Part shown: positions 1 through 8,067 of the stretch, in pieces
Position numbering within the stretch: the stretch's first letter is position 1
How the letters are laid out: each line of letters begins with the position of its first letter
Origin: Desulfobaculum bizertense DSM 18034
GTDB taxonomy: Bacteria > Desulfobacterota > Desulfovibrionia > Desulfovibrionales > Desulfovibrionaceae
Length of the DNA: 64,000 bases
Direction of reading: 5' to 3'
Assembly: GCF_900167065.1 (NCBI RefSeq)
Contig: NZ_FUYA01000006.1
Coordinates: 124,001 to 188,000, forward strand
Position numbers and translations under genes: made by a program
The notes under the pieces: model-generated
Databases searched by the model: none
Told to the model about the DNA's origin: nothing
What the model saw: only the letters and a program-made list of their open reading frames with translations

Positions 1-157
1 ATTCCCTTACGCGGGGGTTTGGGGGCAGGCCCCCAACTTCCCCCACCCACCCATCCAGCGCTAACACGCTGGGGCAGGCCCCCAATCTTCTTCCCACCCG
101 CCCATCCAGCGCTAACGCGCTGGGCAGGCCCCCAATCTTCCTCTCCCCCAATAAGAA
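1..157 (+). repeat. Convergent-junction hairpin repeat, copy A (cut by window start)
   Basis: Right-hand end of the multi-hairpin repeat seen complete in five other places. Bases 1-11 are the second arm of the invariant palindrome (ATTCCCTTACG). Then follow the hairpin TTGGGGG/CCCCCAA (19-36), the hairpin CCAGCG/CGCTGG (55-72), and a second round of the same two elements (71-82 and 106-123), so the terminal unit of about 50 bp is tandemly duplicated here. C-runs at 30-34, 40-44, 46-48 and 50-52 make a guanine-quadruplex-type motif on the minus strand. It lies just past the 3' end of the minus-strand transporter gene, so it probably sits between convergent genes like the others, but the left neighbour is outside the window. 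Confidence 0.85.
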
Positions 158-186
158 AAGCCGGAAGCGGGTGAAGCTTCCGGCTT
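152..186 (-). terminator. Rho-independent terminator of the DASS transporter gene
   Basis: Perfect 11-bp stem AAGCCGGAAGC (158-168) / GCTTCCGGCTT (176-186) with a 7-nt loop. Read on the minus strand it is followed by TTTCTTATT. It lies 26 bp beyond the stop codon of the minus-strand transporter and separates it from repeat copy A. Confidence 0.8.
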
Positions 187-212
187 ATGCTGGGGGGGAG
201 GGTATGAAAGGC

Positions 213-1544
213 CTAAAAGGGCCAAATCATGGGTACAAATATCACGATGAGCACGAAGCTAATAAGCTGCAAGGGCCAACCTGCTTTAGTGTAGTCGAGG
301 AAGGAGTAGCGACCTGGGCCGAGCACGATAGTGTTAGGCGGGGTAGCCACGGGGGTGAGGAAGCAGGCGGAGGCGGACATAGCGATACCCATAACGAGAG
401 GCAACGGAGAGACGCCGCCGTTGACAGCGATGGGGATAGCGAGAGGCGCCATAAGCGCAGCAGTAGCCGTGTTGGACATAAAGTTGGTTACCATAGCGGT
501 GAGCGCACAACAGACAGCGAGGAGCATGTACGGGTTTGAGACATGCTTAACGACGTTGTCAGCGATGAGCTGAGCAGCACCAGAGTCCTTCATCGCGGTA
601 GACATGGAGAGCATGCCTGCGAAGAGGAAGATTGTTGTCCAGTCAACGGCTCTGTAGGCTTCGTTAACAGTCATACAGCCGGTAATCACGACGAGACAGG
701 CACCGAGCATAACCGCAGTCACGAGCGGGAGGAGCTTGGAGACCATAGCGACGACGACGAAGATGAAGATGCCGACAGACCACCACATTTTTTCTGGTCT
801 TTTTGGCTTTTGGACTTCGACCATCTCACATTCCTTGACCTCATCGGGCAAGAAGCGCCGACCGATCACGGCGTAATAAATAATACCAGCAGCAAAGAGG
901 ATGGCACCGATTTTAGCGAACTCAAAGAAGCCAAAGGGTTCGACGCCAGCGGGACCCATCTGCTCAAGCACACTGTTGACGAGTCCATTTGGGGGGGTAC
1001 CGACGAGAGTCATGGTACCGCCGAGTGACGCGGCAAAAGCGACAGGCATCAAAATTTTACCTGGCTTGATCTTCGCAGTCGCACACATGCCCATAATCAT
1101 GGGGATGGCAACGACGATGGTTCCTGTGTTAGAGAGGAAGGCAGACAAAACGCCAACAGCAAGCATGGAAAGGATGAGCACCCGACTTTCCTTTCCTTTT
1201 GAAAACTTAAGCGTAAGCAGCCCGATTTTTTCTGCAAAACCAGTCACGAATGTTGCCTCTCCCACGACAAACATTCCCATAAAGATGACAACCCACTGGT
1301 TACCAAAATTTATGAAGGCTTCATTTGCTGGAATAATCCCAAATGCGCTCAGGGCAACGGGAACCAGCATTGCAGTAATGGGCAAAGGCACCAGTTCTGA
1401 GAAAAAAAGAATTGCAGCGACAAAAAGAATGATTAAGGTTAGATACGCATGCGTAAGAGATGGAACGGGTGCCGCATAAGCAGTTGTGGCTAAGACCAAG
1501 ACCAGTGCACAGGCTAACAATCCGAAAGTGCATAATTTTTTCAT
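213..1544 (-). CDS. DASS/SLC13-type sodium:dicarboxylate symporter
   Basis: A 443-residue polytopic membrane protein, predicted to bring C4-dicarboxylates (malate, fumarate, succinate) or sulfate across the inner membrane with sodium. Family marks are the paired SNT motifs (SNTGT at 138, SNTAT at 357), each followed by a proline-containing hairpin segment (GTPPN at 182, ATPPN at 400), the duplicated architecture of the DASS fold. The first 25 residues form a hydrophobic helix that resembles a signal peptide ending AYA. The start is supported by GAGG 8 bases upstream. It is read in the same direction as the malic enzyme, fumarase and fumarate reductase genes, which makes a C4-dicarboxylate substrate the best guess; substrate cannot be proved from sequence. 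Its 3' half is rich in CTC leucine codons. Confidence 0.85.
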   Translation of the reverse strand: MKKLCTFGLLACALVLVLATTAYAAPVPSLTHAYLTLIILFVAAILFFSELVPLPITAMLVPVALSAFGIIPANEAFINFGNQWVVIFMGMFVVGEATFVTGFAEKIGLLTLKFSKGKESRVLILSMLAVGVLSAFLSNTGTIVVAIPMIMGMCATAKIKPGKILMPVAFAASLGGTMTLVGTPPNGLVNSVLEQMGPAGVEPFGFFEFAKIGAILFAAGIIYYAVIGRRFLPDEVKECEMVEVQKPKRPEKMWWSVGIFIFVVVAMVSKLLPLVTAVMLGACLVVITGCMTVNEAYRAVDWTTIFLFAGMLSMSTAMKDSGAAQLIADNVVKHVSNPYMLLAVCCALTAMVTNFMSNTATAALMAPLAIPIAVNGGVSPLPLVMGIAMSASACFLTPVATPPNTIVLGPGRYSFLDYTKAGWPLQLISFVLIVIFVPMIWPF

Positions 1545-1610
1545 GTCGTATCCTCGGTTATGGGGGAAGCGATAGAAGAAAGGTCACGTCTCTCGTCCAT
1601 TTTTTATGTT

Positions 1611-1650
1611 CCCCCGCTCAGAGTGGCCGCTCTGAGCGGGGGATTTTTTT
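1611..1650 (+). terminator. Strong hairpin between transporter and malic enzyme, T-tract on the plus side
   Basis: 13-bp stem CCCCCGCTCAGAG (1611-1623) / CTCTGAGCGGGGG (1630-1642), followed by ATTTTTTT on the plus strand. Both flanking genes are on the minus strand, where the stem is followed by AACATAAAA and not by a T-run. As a classical terminator it therefore faces against the genes. It may stop antisense transcription, or act as a 3'-end stabiliser for the malic enzyme mRNA, whose stop lies 14 bases away. Confidence 0.7.
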
Positions 1651-1655
1651 ATGGG

Positions 1656-2972
1656 TTAATGTTCATAGCTTTCAACAAAGGGAGCGATACGCTCGTGAGA
1701 GCGCTTGACCCTGTCGCGAAGCTGGCGGCGATAGGCATCCATGTCCGGGATAGTCTGAGTTGCAACACCAGTATCCATAGCAGCCTGAGCAACGGCGGGA
1801 ACGACCCACTCAAGTACGCGAGAATCAAGAGGCTTCGGAATGACGTAGTCAGTGCCAAAGGACAGCTCTGTCACGCCGTAGGCGTCGAGGGTTTCCTTCT
1901 GGACAGGCTCCTTGGCGAGAGCAGCAAGGGCCTGAGCGGCAGCGATTTTCATCTCTTCGTTAATCTCGGTAGCGCCAACGTCGAGAGCGCCGCGGAAGAT
2001 ATAGGGGAAGCCGGAAACGTTGTTGACCTGATTCGGGAAGTCGGAGCGGCCAGTACCCATGATGCACTTCGGATTGGCTTCCTTGGCTTCGGGGTAGGTG
2101 ATTTCCGGATCGGGATTTGCCATGGCAAAGATAACCGGCACGGGAGCCATGCTGCGAACCATGTCCTGCGAAAGCAGGCCCTTGGTGGACAGGCCGAGGA
2201 ACATGTCTGCGCCCTTGATGACTTCTTCGAGCGAGCCATAGTTCTTGTCCTGAGCAAGCTCTTCCTTGTACTTATTCAAACCTTCGCGGCCCTTGTAAAT
2301 GAGACCACGAGAGTCAAACATGAAGAGATTTTTCTTCTGAACACCGAGCTGGAGATAGAACTTTGCGCAGGCAGTACCAGCAGCGCCAGCACCAACGACA
2401 ACGACTTTGAGGTCTTCCATACGATTTCCAGTAATCTCGCAGCTGTTCATCAGAGCAGCGCCAGAAATAACGGCTGTGCCGTGCTGGTCGTCATGGAACA
2501 CAGGAATATTCATTTCTTTCTTGAGCTTCTCTTCAATGTAGAAGCACTCAGGGGCCTTGATGTCCTCAAGGTTAATGCCACCAAAGGTCGGCTCCATTGC
2601 CTTGACGATCTCGATGAGCTGGTCAGGACTCTGGACTTCAAGGTTGATGTCGAAAACATCGATGTCGGCGAAGGTCTTAAAGAGAACGCCCTTGCCTTCC
2701 ATAACGGGCTTTGCAGCCAGCGGGCCGATGTTGCCAAGGCCGAGGACGGCGGTACCGTCAGTCACGACGCCAACAAGGTTGGAGCGGCCGGTGTAATCAG
2801 CAGCCGTAGCAGGATCAGCATCAATCTCGCGACATGCTTCTGCAACACCAGGAGAATAGGCCAAAGACAGATCTTTCTGGGTCACGCAAGGCTTGACCGG
2901 AACGACTTCCACTTTACCCTTACGCGGGACTTTGTGATAAGCCAGAGCCTCTTCCTTTGTGAAAAGAGCCAT
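1656..2972 (-). CDS. NAD(P)-dependent malic enzyme (oxaloacetate-decarboxylating)
   Basis: 438 residues, typical of the short bacterial malic enzymes. It converts malate to pyruvate and CO2 with reduction of NAD(P), or the reverse, in the cytoplasm. The malic N-terminal domain (about 20-170) has the [11 protein letters not shown] segment and the FHDDQHGTA signature (159-167); the NAD-binding domain starts with [10 protein letters not shown] (190-199). AGGAG lies 6 bases before the ATG. It is the last gene of the frdCAB-fum cluster (12 bp after the fumarase beta subunit), so the operon can run fumarate to malate to pyruvate or the reverse for C4-acid use or CO2 fixation. Cofactor preference cannot be told from what is visible. 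Confidence 0.93.
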   Translation of the reverse strand: MALFTKEEALAYHKVPRKGKVEVVPVKPCVTQKDLSLAYSPGVAEACREIDADPATAADYTGRSNLVGVVTDGTAVLGLGNIGPLAAKPVMEGKGVLFKTFADIDVFDINLEVQSPDQLIEIVKAMEPTFGGINLEDIKAPECFYIEEKLKKEMNIPVFHDDQHGTAVISGAALMNSCEITGNRMEDLKVVVVGAGAAGTACAKFYLQLGVQKKNLFMFDSRGLIYKGREGLNKYKEELAQDKNYGSLEEVIKGADMFLGLSTKGLLSQDMVRSMAPVPVIFAMANPDPEITYPEAKEANPKCIMGTGRSDFPNQVNNVSGFPYIFRGALDVGATEINEEMKIAAAQALAALAKEPVQKETLDAYGVTELSFGTDYVIPKPLDSRVLEWVVPAVAQAAMDTGVATQTIPDMDAYRRQLRDRVKRSHERIAPFVESYEH

Positions 2973-2984
2973 TTTAATCTCCTG

Positions 2985-3539
2985 TTATTTCTTGTTAAAA
3001 TCGTAATTGGGAACGGCGTACTGGTCGTTTCCATGGCTGTCGTCAACGACGAGCAGCGGAAAATCCTTTACCGAAAGCTTGCGTACAGCTTCGGGGCCAA
3101 GGTCATCAAAAGCGATGACTTCTGCCTCGGTAATGCACTGCGAGAGGAGCGCACCAGCGCCGCCTGTGGCACCAAAGTACACGCCTGTGTACTGCTTCAT
3201 GGCGTCGCGGGTTTCCTGATTGCGCTTGCCCTTGCCAATGCTGGCTTTCATGCCAAGGCTGTACATGCGCGGAGCGTAGGCATCCATACGGTAGCTGGTC
3301 GTGGGGCCAGCAGCACCAATGGGACGGCCCTTGGGAGCCGGGCTTGGACCGACGTAATAGATGGCAGAACCCTGCACATCAAAAGGAAGCTCTTCGCCAC
3401 GGTCCAGCATGTCACAGAGACGCTTGTGGGCAGCGTCACGAGCGGTGTAAATGGTACCGGTCAGCTTCACCACATCACCAGCATGCAGTTTCGCAATGTC
3501 TTCGTCTTGCAGCGGAGTGGTCAGATTGTAGGTCGCCAT
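2985..3539 (-). CDS. Fumarate hydratase class I, beta subunit
   Basis: 184 residues matching the C-terminal (beta) domain of iron-sulfur class I fumarases, with the family segments IYTARDAAHKRL near 31 and YYVGPSPAPKG near 61. With the alpha subunit it forms the heteromeric [4Fe-4S] enzyme for reversible hydration of fumarate to malate. The ATG overlaps the alpha-subunit stop (TAATG), so the two are translationally coupled. The split two-gene form is usual in strict anaerobes. An L(+)-tartrate dehydratase is the main alternative, but placement between fumarate reductase and malic enzyme favours fumarase. Confidence 0.9.
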   Translation of the reverse strand: MATYNLTTPLQDEDIAKLHAGDVVKLTGTIYTARDAAHKRLCDMLDRGEELPFDVQGSAIYYVGPSPAPKGRPIGAAGPTTSYRMDAYAPRMYSLGMKASIGKGKRNQETRDAMKQYTGVYFGATGGAGALLSQCITEAEVIAFDDLGPEAVRKLSVKDFPLLVVDDSHGNDQYAVPNYDFNKK

Positions 3540-4375
3540 TAGAGTACAACCTCCTTAATGCGGGATGAATGGCACTGCACATTCACGGCCAGCGGCAGGC
3601 TGGCGATGTGACAGGGCCGCATTTCGATCTTCACGCCCAGACAGGTGGTCTTTCCGCCAAGGCCCATGGGGCCAACGCCCAGCTTGTTCAGCTCGGTAAG
3701 CAGCTCTTCTTCCATCTTGGCGAGCTGCGGATCAGGGTTCTCCTGAGCCAGCGGACGGAACAGGGCTTCTTTTGCAAGCGCGGGGGCCATGTCAAAGGTG
3801 CCGCCAATGCCAACGCCAACGATGGTGGGCGGGCACGGGTTCGGGCCAGCTTCGGCCATGCGGCGGAGCACAAAGTCCTTGATGCCTTCCCAGCCCTGAG
3901 CCGGGGTCAGCATGGTGCAGCGAGACATGTTCTCAGAACCGCCGCCCTTGGCCATGTGGCGAATGTGCAGCTTGTCACCGGGAACAATCTTGATGTGCAC
4001 AACAGCCGGGCTGTTGTCGCCCGTATTCTTGCGGGTCAGCGGGTCGCACAGGGATTTACGCAGCAGGCCCTTGTCGTAGCCCTCAATCATGCCACCGTTA
4101 ATGATCTCTTCGAGGTTACCGTTGACGTGAACATCACTGCCAAGCTCGACGTAAAAGACACCAACACCGGTATCCTGACAGAGCGGCAGGCCAGAATTTC
4201 TGGCAAGTTCAGCGTTTTCGAGCAGCTGGCCCAAGACCTCACGGGCAGAGTCAGAATCTTCCTTGTCGCGAGCTGTTTTCAGCGCCTCTTCCACATCTTC
4301 GGGAAGGTAGCGAGCCGCGTTCAGAACAAGATCAACAACGGCATCATGAATCTGTGAAGCCTCAATGACTCTCAT
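3539..4375 (-). CDS. Fumarate hydratase class I, alpha subunit
   Basis: 278 residues from the chosen ATG at 4375, the catalytic iron-sulfur subunit of a two-component class I fumarase. The family segment LPLCQDTGVGVFYVELG carries one of the cluster cysteines, and further conserved blocks include IVPGDKLHIRHMAKGGGSENMS (split here between substrate and cluster ligands). A longer reading frame begins at 4423, but the 4375 start has AAGGGG 7 bases upstream and begins with the family-typical MRVIEAS. The start overlaps the fumarate reductase B stop at 4362-4364, so translation is likely coupled. It is oxygen-labile in known relatives, in line with an anaerobic host. Confidence 0.9.
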   Translation of the reverse strand: MRVIEASQIHDAVVDLVLNAARYLPEDVEEALKTARDKEDSDSAREVLGQLLENAELARNSGLPLCQDTGVGVFYVELGSDVHVNGNLEEIINGGMIEGYDKGLLRKSLCDPLTRKNTGDNSPAVVHIKIVPGDKLHIRHMAKGGGSENMSRCTMLTPAQGWEGIKDFVLRRMAEAGPNPCPPTIVGVGIGGTFDMAPALAKEALFRPLAQENPDPQLAKMEEELLTELNKLGVGPMGLGGKTTCLGVKIEMRPCHIASLPLAVNVQCHSSRIKEVVL

Positions 4376-5150
4376 GCGTACACCCCTTGTGTTGGAGCTT
4401 TTTGATGATGCGTTTGGGGACAATGCCCTTCACGGAGTGCAGGGTCAGCATACGACGCATAATGCCGAGCTGGTCCTGAAGCGGGATGTGCTTGGGGCAC
4501 ACATCTTCGCAACCGAGCAGGCCCATGCAGCCAAACGCGCCCTGATCATTACCAATAACCTCGTAATAGTTTTCCTCGGTGCGCTCGTCGCGCGGGTCCA
4601 GATAAAACCGGGCGATGCGGACGATGGACGCAGCACCAAGGAAATCCTTATGCATGCGGGCTGTACCGCAGGCAGCGATGCAGCAGCCGCATTCAATGCA
4701 GCGATCAAGTTCAAACAGGTCGTTTGCCAGATCATTTTCCATCCGCTCTTCTTCCTGCTTCGGATCAAAATGATCGTGGTCGTTATGCACCCAAGCCTCA
4801 ATCTTTTCGCCTGCATTACGGAACCAGGTTCCAGTATCTACAGACAGGTCGCCAATCAGCTTAAAGACTGGCAGGGGCTGGAGCACGATATGTTCGGGAA
4901 GGTCTTTGGTCTGCGTGTGGCAGGCCAGACCGGGACGGCCATTAATGACCATGCCGCAGGACCCGCAGATGCCCGCACGACAGCAGAAATCAAACTGCAG
5001 CGTGGGGTCCTGCTCGTCGCGGATTTTGTTCAGCGCGATGAACAGGGTCATGGAGTCGTACTCGTCAACATAGAACGACTGCATGTGCGGCACGGAAGCC
5101 GGGTCCAACGGATTATACCGGAAGATTTCAAGATGAAGACGACGATTCAT
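4362..5150 (-). CDS. frdB: Fumarate reductase/succinate dehydrogenase iron-sulfur subunit
   Basis: 262 residues. The N-terminal ferredoxin domain carries the [2Fe-2S] ligands C57, C62, C65 and C77 (in CCRAGICGSCG and then GLAC). The C-terminal domain carries the two further clusters: CIECGCC at 151-158 with C162, and C208, C214 and C218 (CMGLLGCEDVCP). It passes electrons between the cytochrome b subunit and the flavoprotein. AAGGAG lies 7 bases before the start. It sits 17 bp after the flavoprotein gene and overlaps the fumarase alpha gene. Direction of the reaction is not fixed by sequence; the anaerobic context suggests fumarate reduction. Confidence 0.95.
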   Translation of the reverse strand: MNRRLHLEIFRYNPLDPASVPHMQSFYVDEYDSMTLFIALNKIRDEQDPTLQFDFCCRAGICGSCGMVINGRPGLACHTQTKDLPEHIVLQPLPVFKLIGDLSVDTGTWFRNAGEKIEAWVHNDHDHFDPKQEEERMENDLANDLFELDRCIECGCCIAACGTARMHKDFLGAASIVRIARFYLDPRDERTEENYYEVIGNDQGAFGCMGLLGCEDVCPKHIPLQDQLGIMRRMLTLHSVKGIVPKRIIKKLQHKGCTHESH

Positions 5151-5167
5151 TTTGCGGCTCCTTCTGC

Positions 5168-7048
5168 TTACTTGGTCTTTTTGGTGGCTTTTTTGCCCTT
5201 GCCGGGAACAGTCAGCTTTTCTTCCGGCAGATCGGCTGGGATAATCTTACCGCCGCCATAACCACGCTCGCCCGGAGGCATCTCGTAATATGGAGAAGCT
5301 TCTTCATATTTCAGCACAGGCAAGGTCTCGCCGTCTTTCCAGTACGCCAGCGTACGGGTGAGCCATTCCTTGTCGTTTCTTTCCGGGAAGTCTTCACGGG
5401 TATGAGCACCGCGGGATTCTGTTCGCTGGAGAGCACCGTATGCGACGCACAGGGCCAGCTTGATCATTCCGGGCACCCGAAGGGCGAGAGACACTTCTGG
5501 GTTGAAGCCAATGGTGGAACCCTGAAGCGTGATGTTTTCTGCACGCTTGGACAGCTCCTGCAAGCGATCCACAGCCTTTTGCAGGTCCTTGCCGTTTCTG
5601 AAAATGCCAACACCTTCCATCATGGTGTCCTGCATCTCATTACGCAGCTCGGTTGCACTTTCGCTGTTCGACTTGGCAGTGCTCAGCGTCTTGATGCGGT
5701 CCGCAACCAGATCGTGTGCGTCCTGCATGGCGCTCTGCTTGAAGTCCACGGAATGTCCCTGCAAGAATTCAACAATCTGCTTACCGACATAGCGGCCAGC
5801 AACAACGGTCTCAGCAAGCGAGTTGCCACCAAGACGGTTAAATCCGTGCATATCCCAGCATGCGCACTCACCAGCTGCATACAGACCCTGCAGGCCATAC
5901 GCTGCACCGTTCTTGTCTGTACGGATGCCGCCCATTGAATAGTGCTGGGTCGGACGAACCGGAATAAGCTGATGGATGGGGTTCACACCAAGGAAGTTGT
6001 TGCAGATGTCATAGACTTCGCGAAGCTTGGTGGTGATGTGCTTTTCGCCAAGGTGACGAATGTCGAGCCAGAGGTGATCGCCGTATGGTGATTTCACGCC
6101 AAGGCCCTTGCGCATGTGTTCTTCCATGCGGCGGGACACAACGTCACGCGATGCCAGCTCGGCCTTTTCAGGCTCATAGTCAGGCATAAAGCGATATTCG
6201 TTCACGTCCAGCAAGGTACCACCGTCACCACGGCAACCTTCAGTTACCAGAATGTCTGTGGGCACGGTGCCTGTGGGATGGAACTGAATGGCTTCCATGT
6301 TGCCAAGGGGAACCAGTCCCGTATTCAGGGCAGTAATCTGTCCGCCACCATCACAAATGACAGCGTTGGTTGTGGCGCGGTAAATGCGGCCAAAACCACC
6401 TGTGGCGATCAGGGTTGCGCGAGCATAATAGGTCATGAGTTCGCCAGTACGCAGATCGCGAACAATGGCGCCCATGCACTTTTCACCGTCGTGAATCAAC
6501 GCTTCGGCCTGTGTGCGGTCGTGAATGGTCACGTTGAAACGCAGGCACATGGAATCAAGAGTGTTCAGAACAGAACGGCCTGTGCCGTCTGCGGTGTAGC
6601 AGGTTCTCCACTTGGCGGTGCCACCAAAGGCACGAGCGTGGATGAGACCATGCTTTTCTTTCAGTTCAGTGGCTTCAAAGGGTTTGCCACCTTTGTAATA
6701 CGTATGGGTTCCGGCTTCGACACGGTTCCACGGCACGCCCCAGTGGGCGACTTCGCGCATGACGATAGGAGCGGTTTCCGCAAAAATGCGGGCGACTTCC
6801 TGGTCACAGCCCCAGTCGGAGCCTTTAACCGTATCTGCAAAGTGGATGTCTGGGCTGTCGCCCTGACCCATAATGGCGTTTCCGAGAGCTGCCTGCATGC
6901 CACCCTGCGCAGCAGAGGAATGCGAGCGGCGCGGCGGGACAATGGACAGGCAGGTGACGTTGAATCCGGCCTTTGCGGCCTCAACGGCAACGCGCTCACC
7001 TGCAAGCCCGGCCCCCATGCACAGAAGATCAGTGTAGAATGTTTTCAT
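5168..7048 (-). CDS. frdA: Fumarate reductase/succinate dehydrogenase flavoprotein subunit
   Basis: 626 residues. The Rossmann motif GAGLAGE (12-18) binds FAD and H43 in RSHSSAAQGG is the expected site of covalent FAD attachment, as in the Wolinella-type enzymes. The catalytic region HGFNRLGGNSL lies in the middle third and the C-terminal helical domain has the RTESRGAHTRED signature. The tail is lysine-rich (KGKKATKKTK). It interconverts fumarate and succinate on the cytoplasmic face of the membrane complex. The start is backed by AGGA 7 bases upstream. The order C-A-B matches diheme cytochrome b fumarate reductases of epsilon- and deltaproteobacteria. Confidence 0.95.
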   Translation of the reverse strand: MKTFYTDLLCMGAGLAGERVAVEAAKAGFNVTCLSIVPPRRSHSSAAQGGMQAALGNAIMGQGDSPDIHFADTVKGSDWGCDQEVARIFAETAPIVMREVAHWGVPWNRVEAGTHTYYKGGKPFEATELKEKHGLIHARAFGGTAKWRTCYTADGTGRSVLNTLDSMCLRFNVTIHDRTQAEALIHDGEKCMGAIVRDLRTGELMTYYARATLIATGGFGRIYRATTNAVICDGGGQITALNTGLVPLGNMEAIQFHPTGTVPTDILVTEGCRGDGGTLLDVNEYRFMPDYEPEKAELASRDVVSRRMEEHMRKGLGVKSPYGDHLWLDIRHLGEKHITTKLREVYDICNNFLGVNPIHQLIPVRPTQHYSMGGIRTDKNGAAYGLQGLYAAGECACWDMHGFNRLGGNSLAETVVAGRYVGKQIVEFLQGHSVDFKQSAMQDAHDLVADRIKTLSTAKSNSESATELRNEMQDTMMEGVGIFRNGKDLQKAVDRLQELSKRAENITLQGSTIGFNPEVSLALRVPGMIKLALCVAYGALQRTESRGAHTREDFPERNDKEWLTRTLAYWKDGETLPVLKYEEASPYYEMPPGERGYGGGKIIPADLPEEKLTVPGKGKKATKKTK

Positions 7049-7076
7049 AGCTGCATCCTGTCTATTCTTATTGGCG

Positions 7077-7736
7077 TTAAGTAAGGGGCAAGGTCAGAAG
7101 GCGGATAAGGGTCAGCAGACCAACCGCAATGAAAACACCCATGAGGACATTCTCAGCCTTCTGATACCAGTGACGTTTTTCACTGGAGATAAAGCCGTAT
7201 TTCACACCGATACGATAGAAGCCGATGCCGACATGCAGCTCGGCTGCGGGGAGCAGGACCAGATAGAATGGAAGCCAGAAGCCACTCTGGATTCTGGCGG
7301 CACTCTTCACTGCGGTGATGGGAAGGTTGGTCAGGACAACCCAGATATGGATGCTGGCCATAACCAGAATAACCAGTGCAGAAACGACCTGCACGACCCA
7401 CAGCCACGTATCCTTGTGGTGCATCATGACACTATGCTTGAGGTAAGCTTCCTGCTCGGAAATCTTCCACGGCATCTTTCTGGCTGCCACGACAAAGTGC
7501 ACAAAGATCATCATCCCGATGAGGGGACCACCAATCTGGGCCATATAGGTCACTTCAAAGAACCACGCGATGGCATTCATGAGCTTGGGACTGATCAACA
7601 CACTGGCGACCAGTATCATGTGTGCCCACAGAAAAAGGATAAGCAGAACTCCTGTCGCCATTTGAAGAGCATCAAGCCGCCCCATGGCGATACTTTTCTT
7701 CTTTTTGACGTGGAGAGTGAGCGTGCTAGCGTCCAT
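7077..7736 (-). CDS. frdC: Fumarate reductase cytochrome b subunit (diheme, Wolinella type)
   Basis: 219 residues with about five membrane helices and histidines placed within them (for example in LWAHMILVAS, IFVHFVVAARK, ASIHIWVVL and AELHVGIGFYR) that fit the axial ligands of two b-type hemes. It anchors the FrdAB dimer and exchanges electrons with menaquinol. It is the first gene of the operon; AAGGAG lies 6 bases before the ATG at 7736. The promoter should lie in the 330-bp gap upstream, but no clear -35/-10 pair or FNR-like box was recognised there. Confidence 0.9.
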   Translation of the reverse strand: MDASTLTLHVKKKKSIAMGRLDALQMATGVLLILFLWAHMILVASVLISPKLMNAIAWFFEVTYMAQIGGPLIGMMIFVHFVVAARKMPWKISEQEAYLKHSVMMHHKDTWLWVVQVVSALVILVMASIHIWVVLTNLPITAVKSAARIQSGFWLPFYLVLLPAAELHVGIGFYRIGVKYGFISSEKRHWYQKAENVLMGVFIAVGLLTLIRLLTLPLT

Positions 7737-8067
7737 AACAACTCCTTCACGAAAAGGGTGGGTTTGTGTGCGTGAATGCGGTGCACGAGAAAAAACGCTT
7801 CATCACCAAAAACACATCATCTCCTGCCATGAACCTGTGCCCTTCCTCCTTTGTCTTTTTTGGCAGACAGACTTCTTTTGATTTCTTCTATATACATTCC
7901 TGTTTTTCTCTTTCCTGCTTTTCAGTAAAGCATCTGTCGTGCCAAGTATGATTTCAAAAAAAGACGCATATTTTTAAACAGTTAACTTTTCACGCTCTCA
8001 AAACAAAAGAGGATTTTCCTGCTCAGCAGGAAAATCCTCTTACGCTACAGGAAAACATGTTCCTGTT
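7737..8067. other. Intergenic gap holding the frd operon leader
   Basis: 331 bp between the start of frdC and the stop of the downstream-read regulator gene, both on the minus strand. It contains a terminator for the regulator (7994-8041) and a small inverted repeat ACAGGAA/TTCCTGT at 8047-8066 directly after the regulator stop. The rest is AT-rich and should hold the frdC promoter. No further gene is seen. Confidence 0.6.
7994..8041 (-). terminator. Terminator after the NtrC-type regulator gene
   Basis: Perfect 16-bp stem AAGAGGATTTTCCTGC (8007-8022) / GCAGGAAAATCCTCTT (8026-8041) with a TCA loop, followed on the minus strand by TTTTGTTTTGAG. It ends the two-component operon and insulates it from the frd operon, which is read in the same direction upstream. 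Confidence 0.88.

Noticed and set aside
1-157. CRISPR-like array or simple tandem repeat in copy A
   Set aside because: Only two degenerate rounds of a 50-bp unit, without constant repeats and unique spacers. It is the duplicated end of the hairpin repeat.
1560-3542. 660-residue plus-strand frame opposite malic enzyme and fumarase beta; similar long antisense frames at 48734-50629 and 61382-63289
   Set aside because: They lie fully opposite well-supported genes and arise from third-position G/C bias. No ribosome site or known domain.
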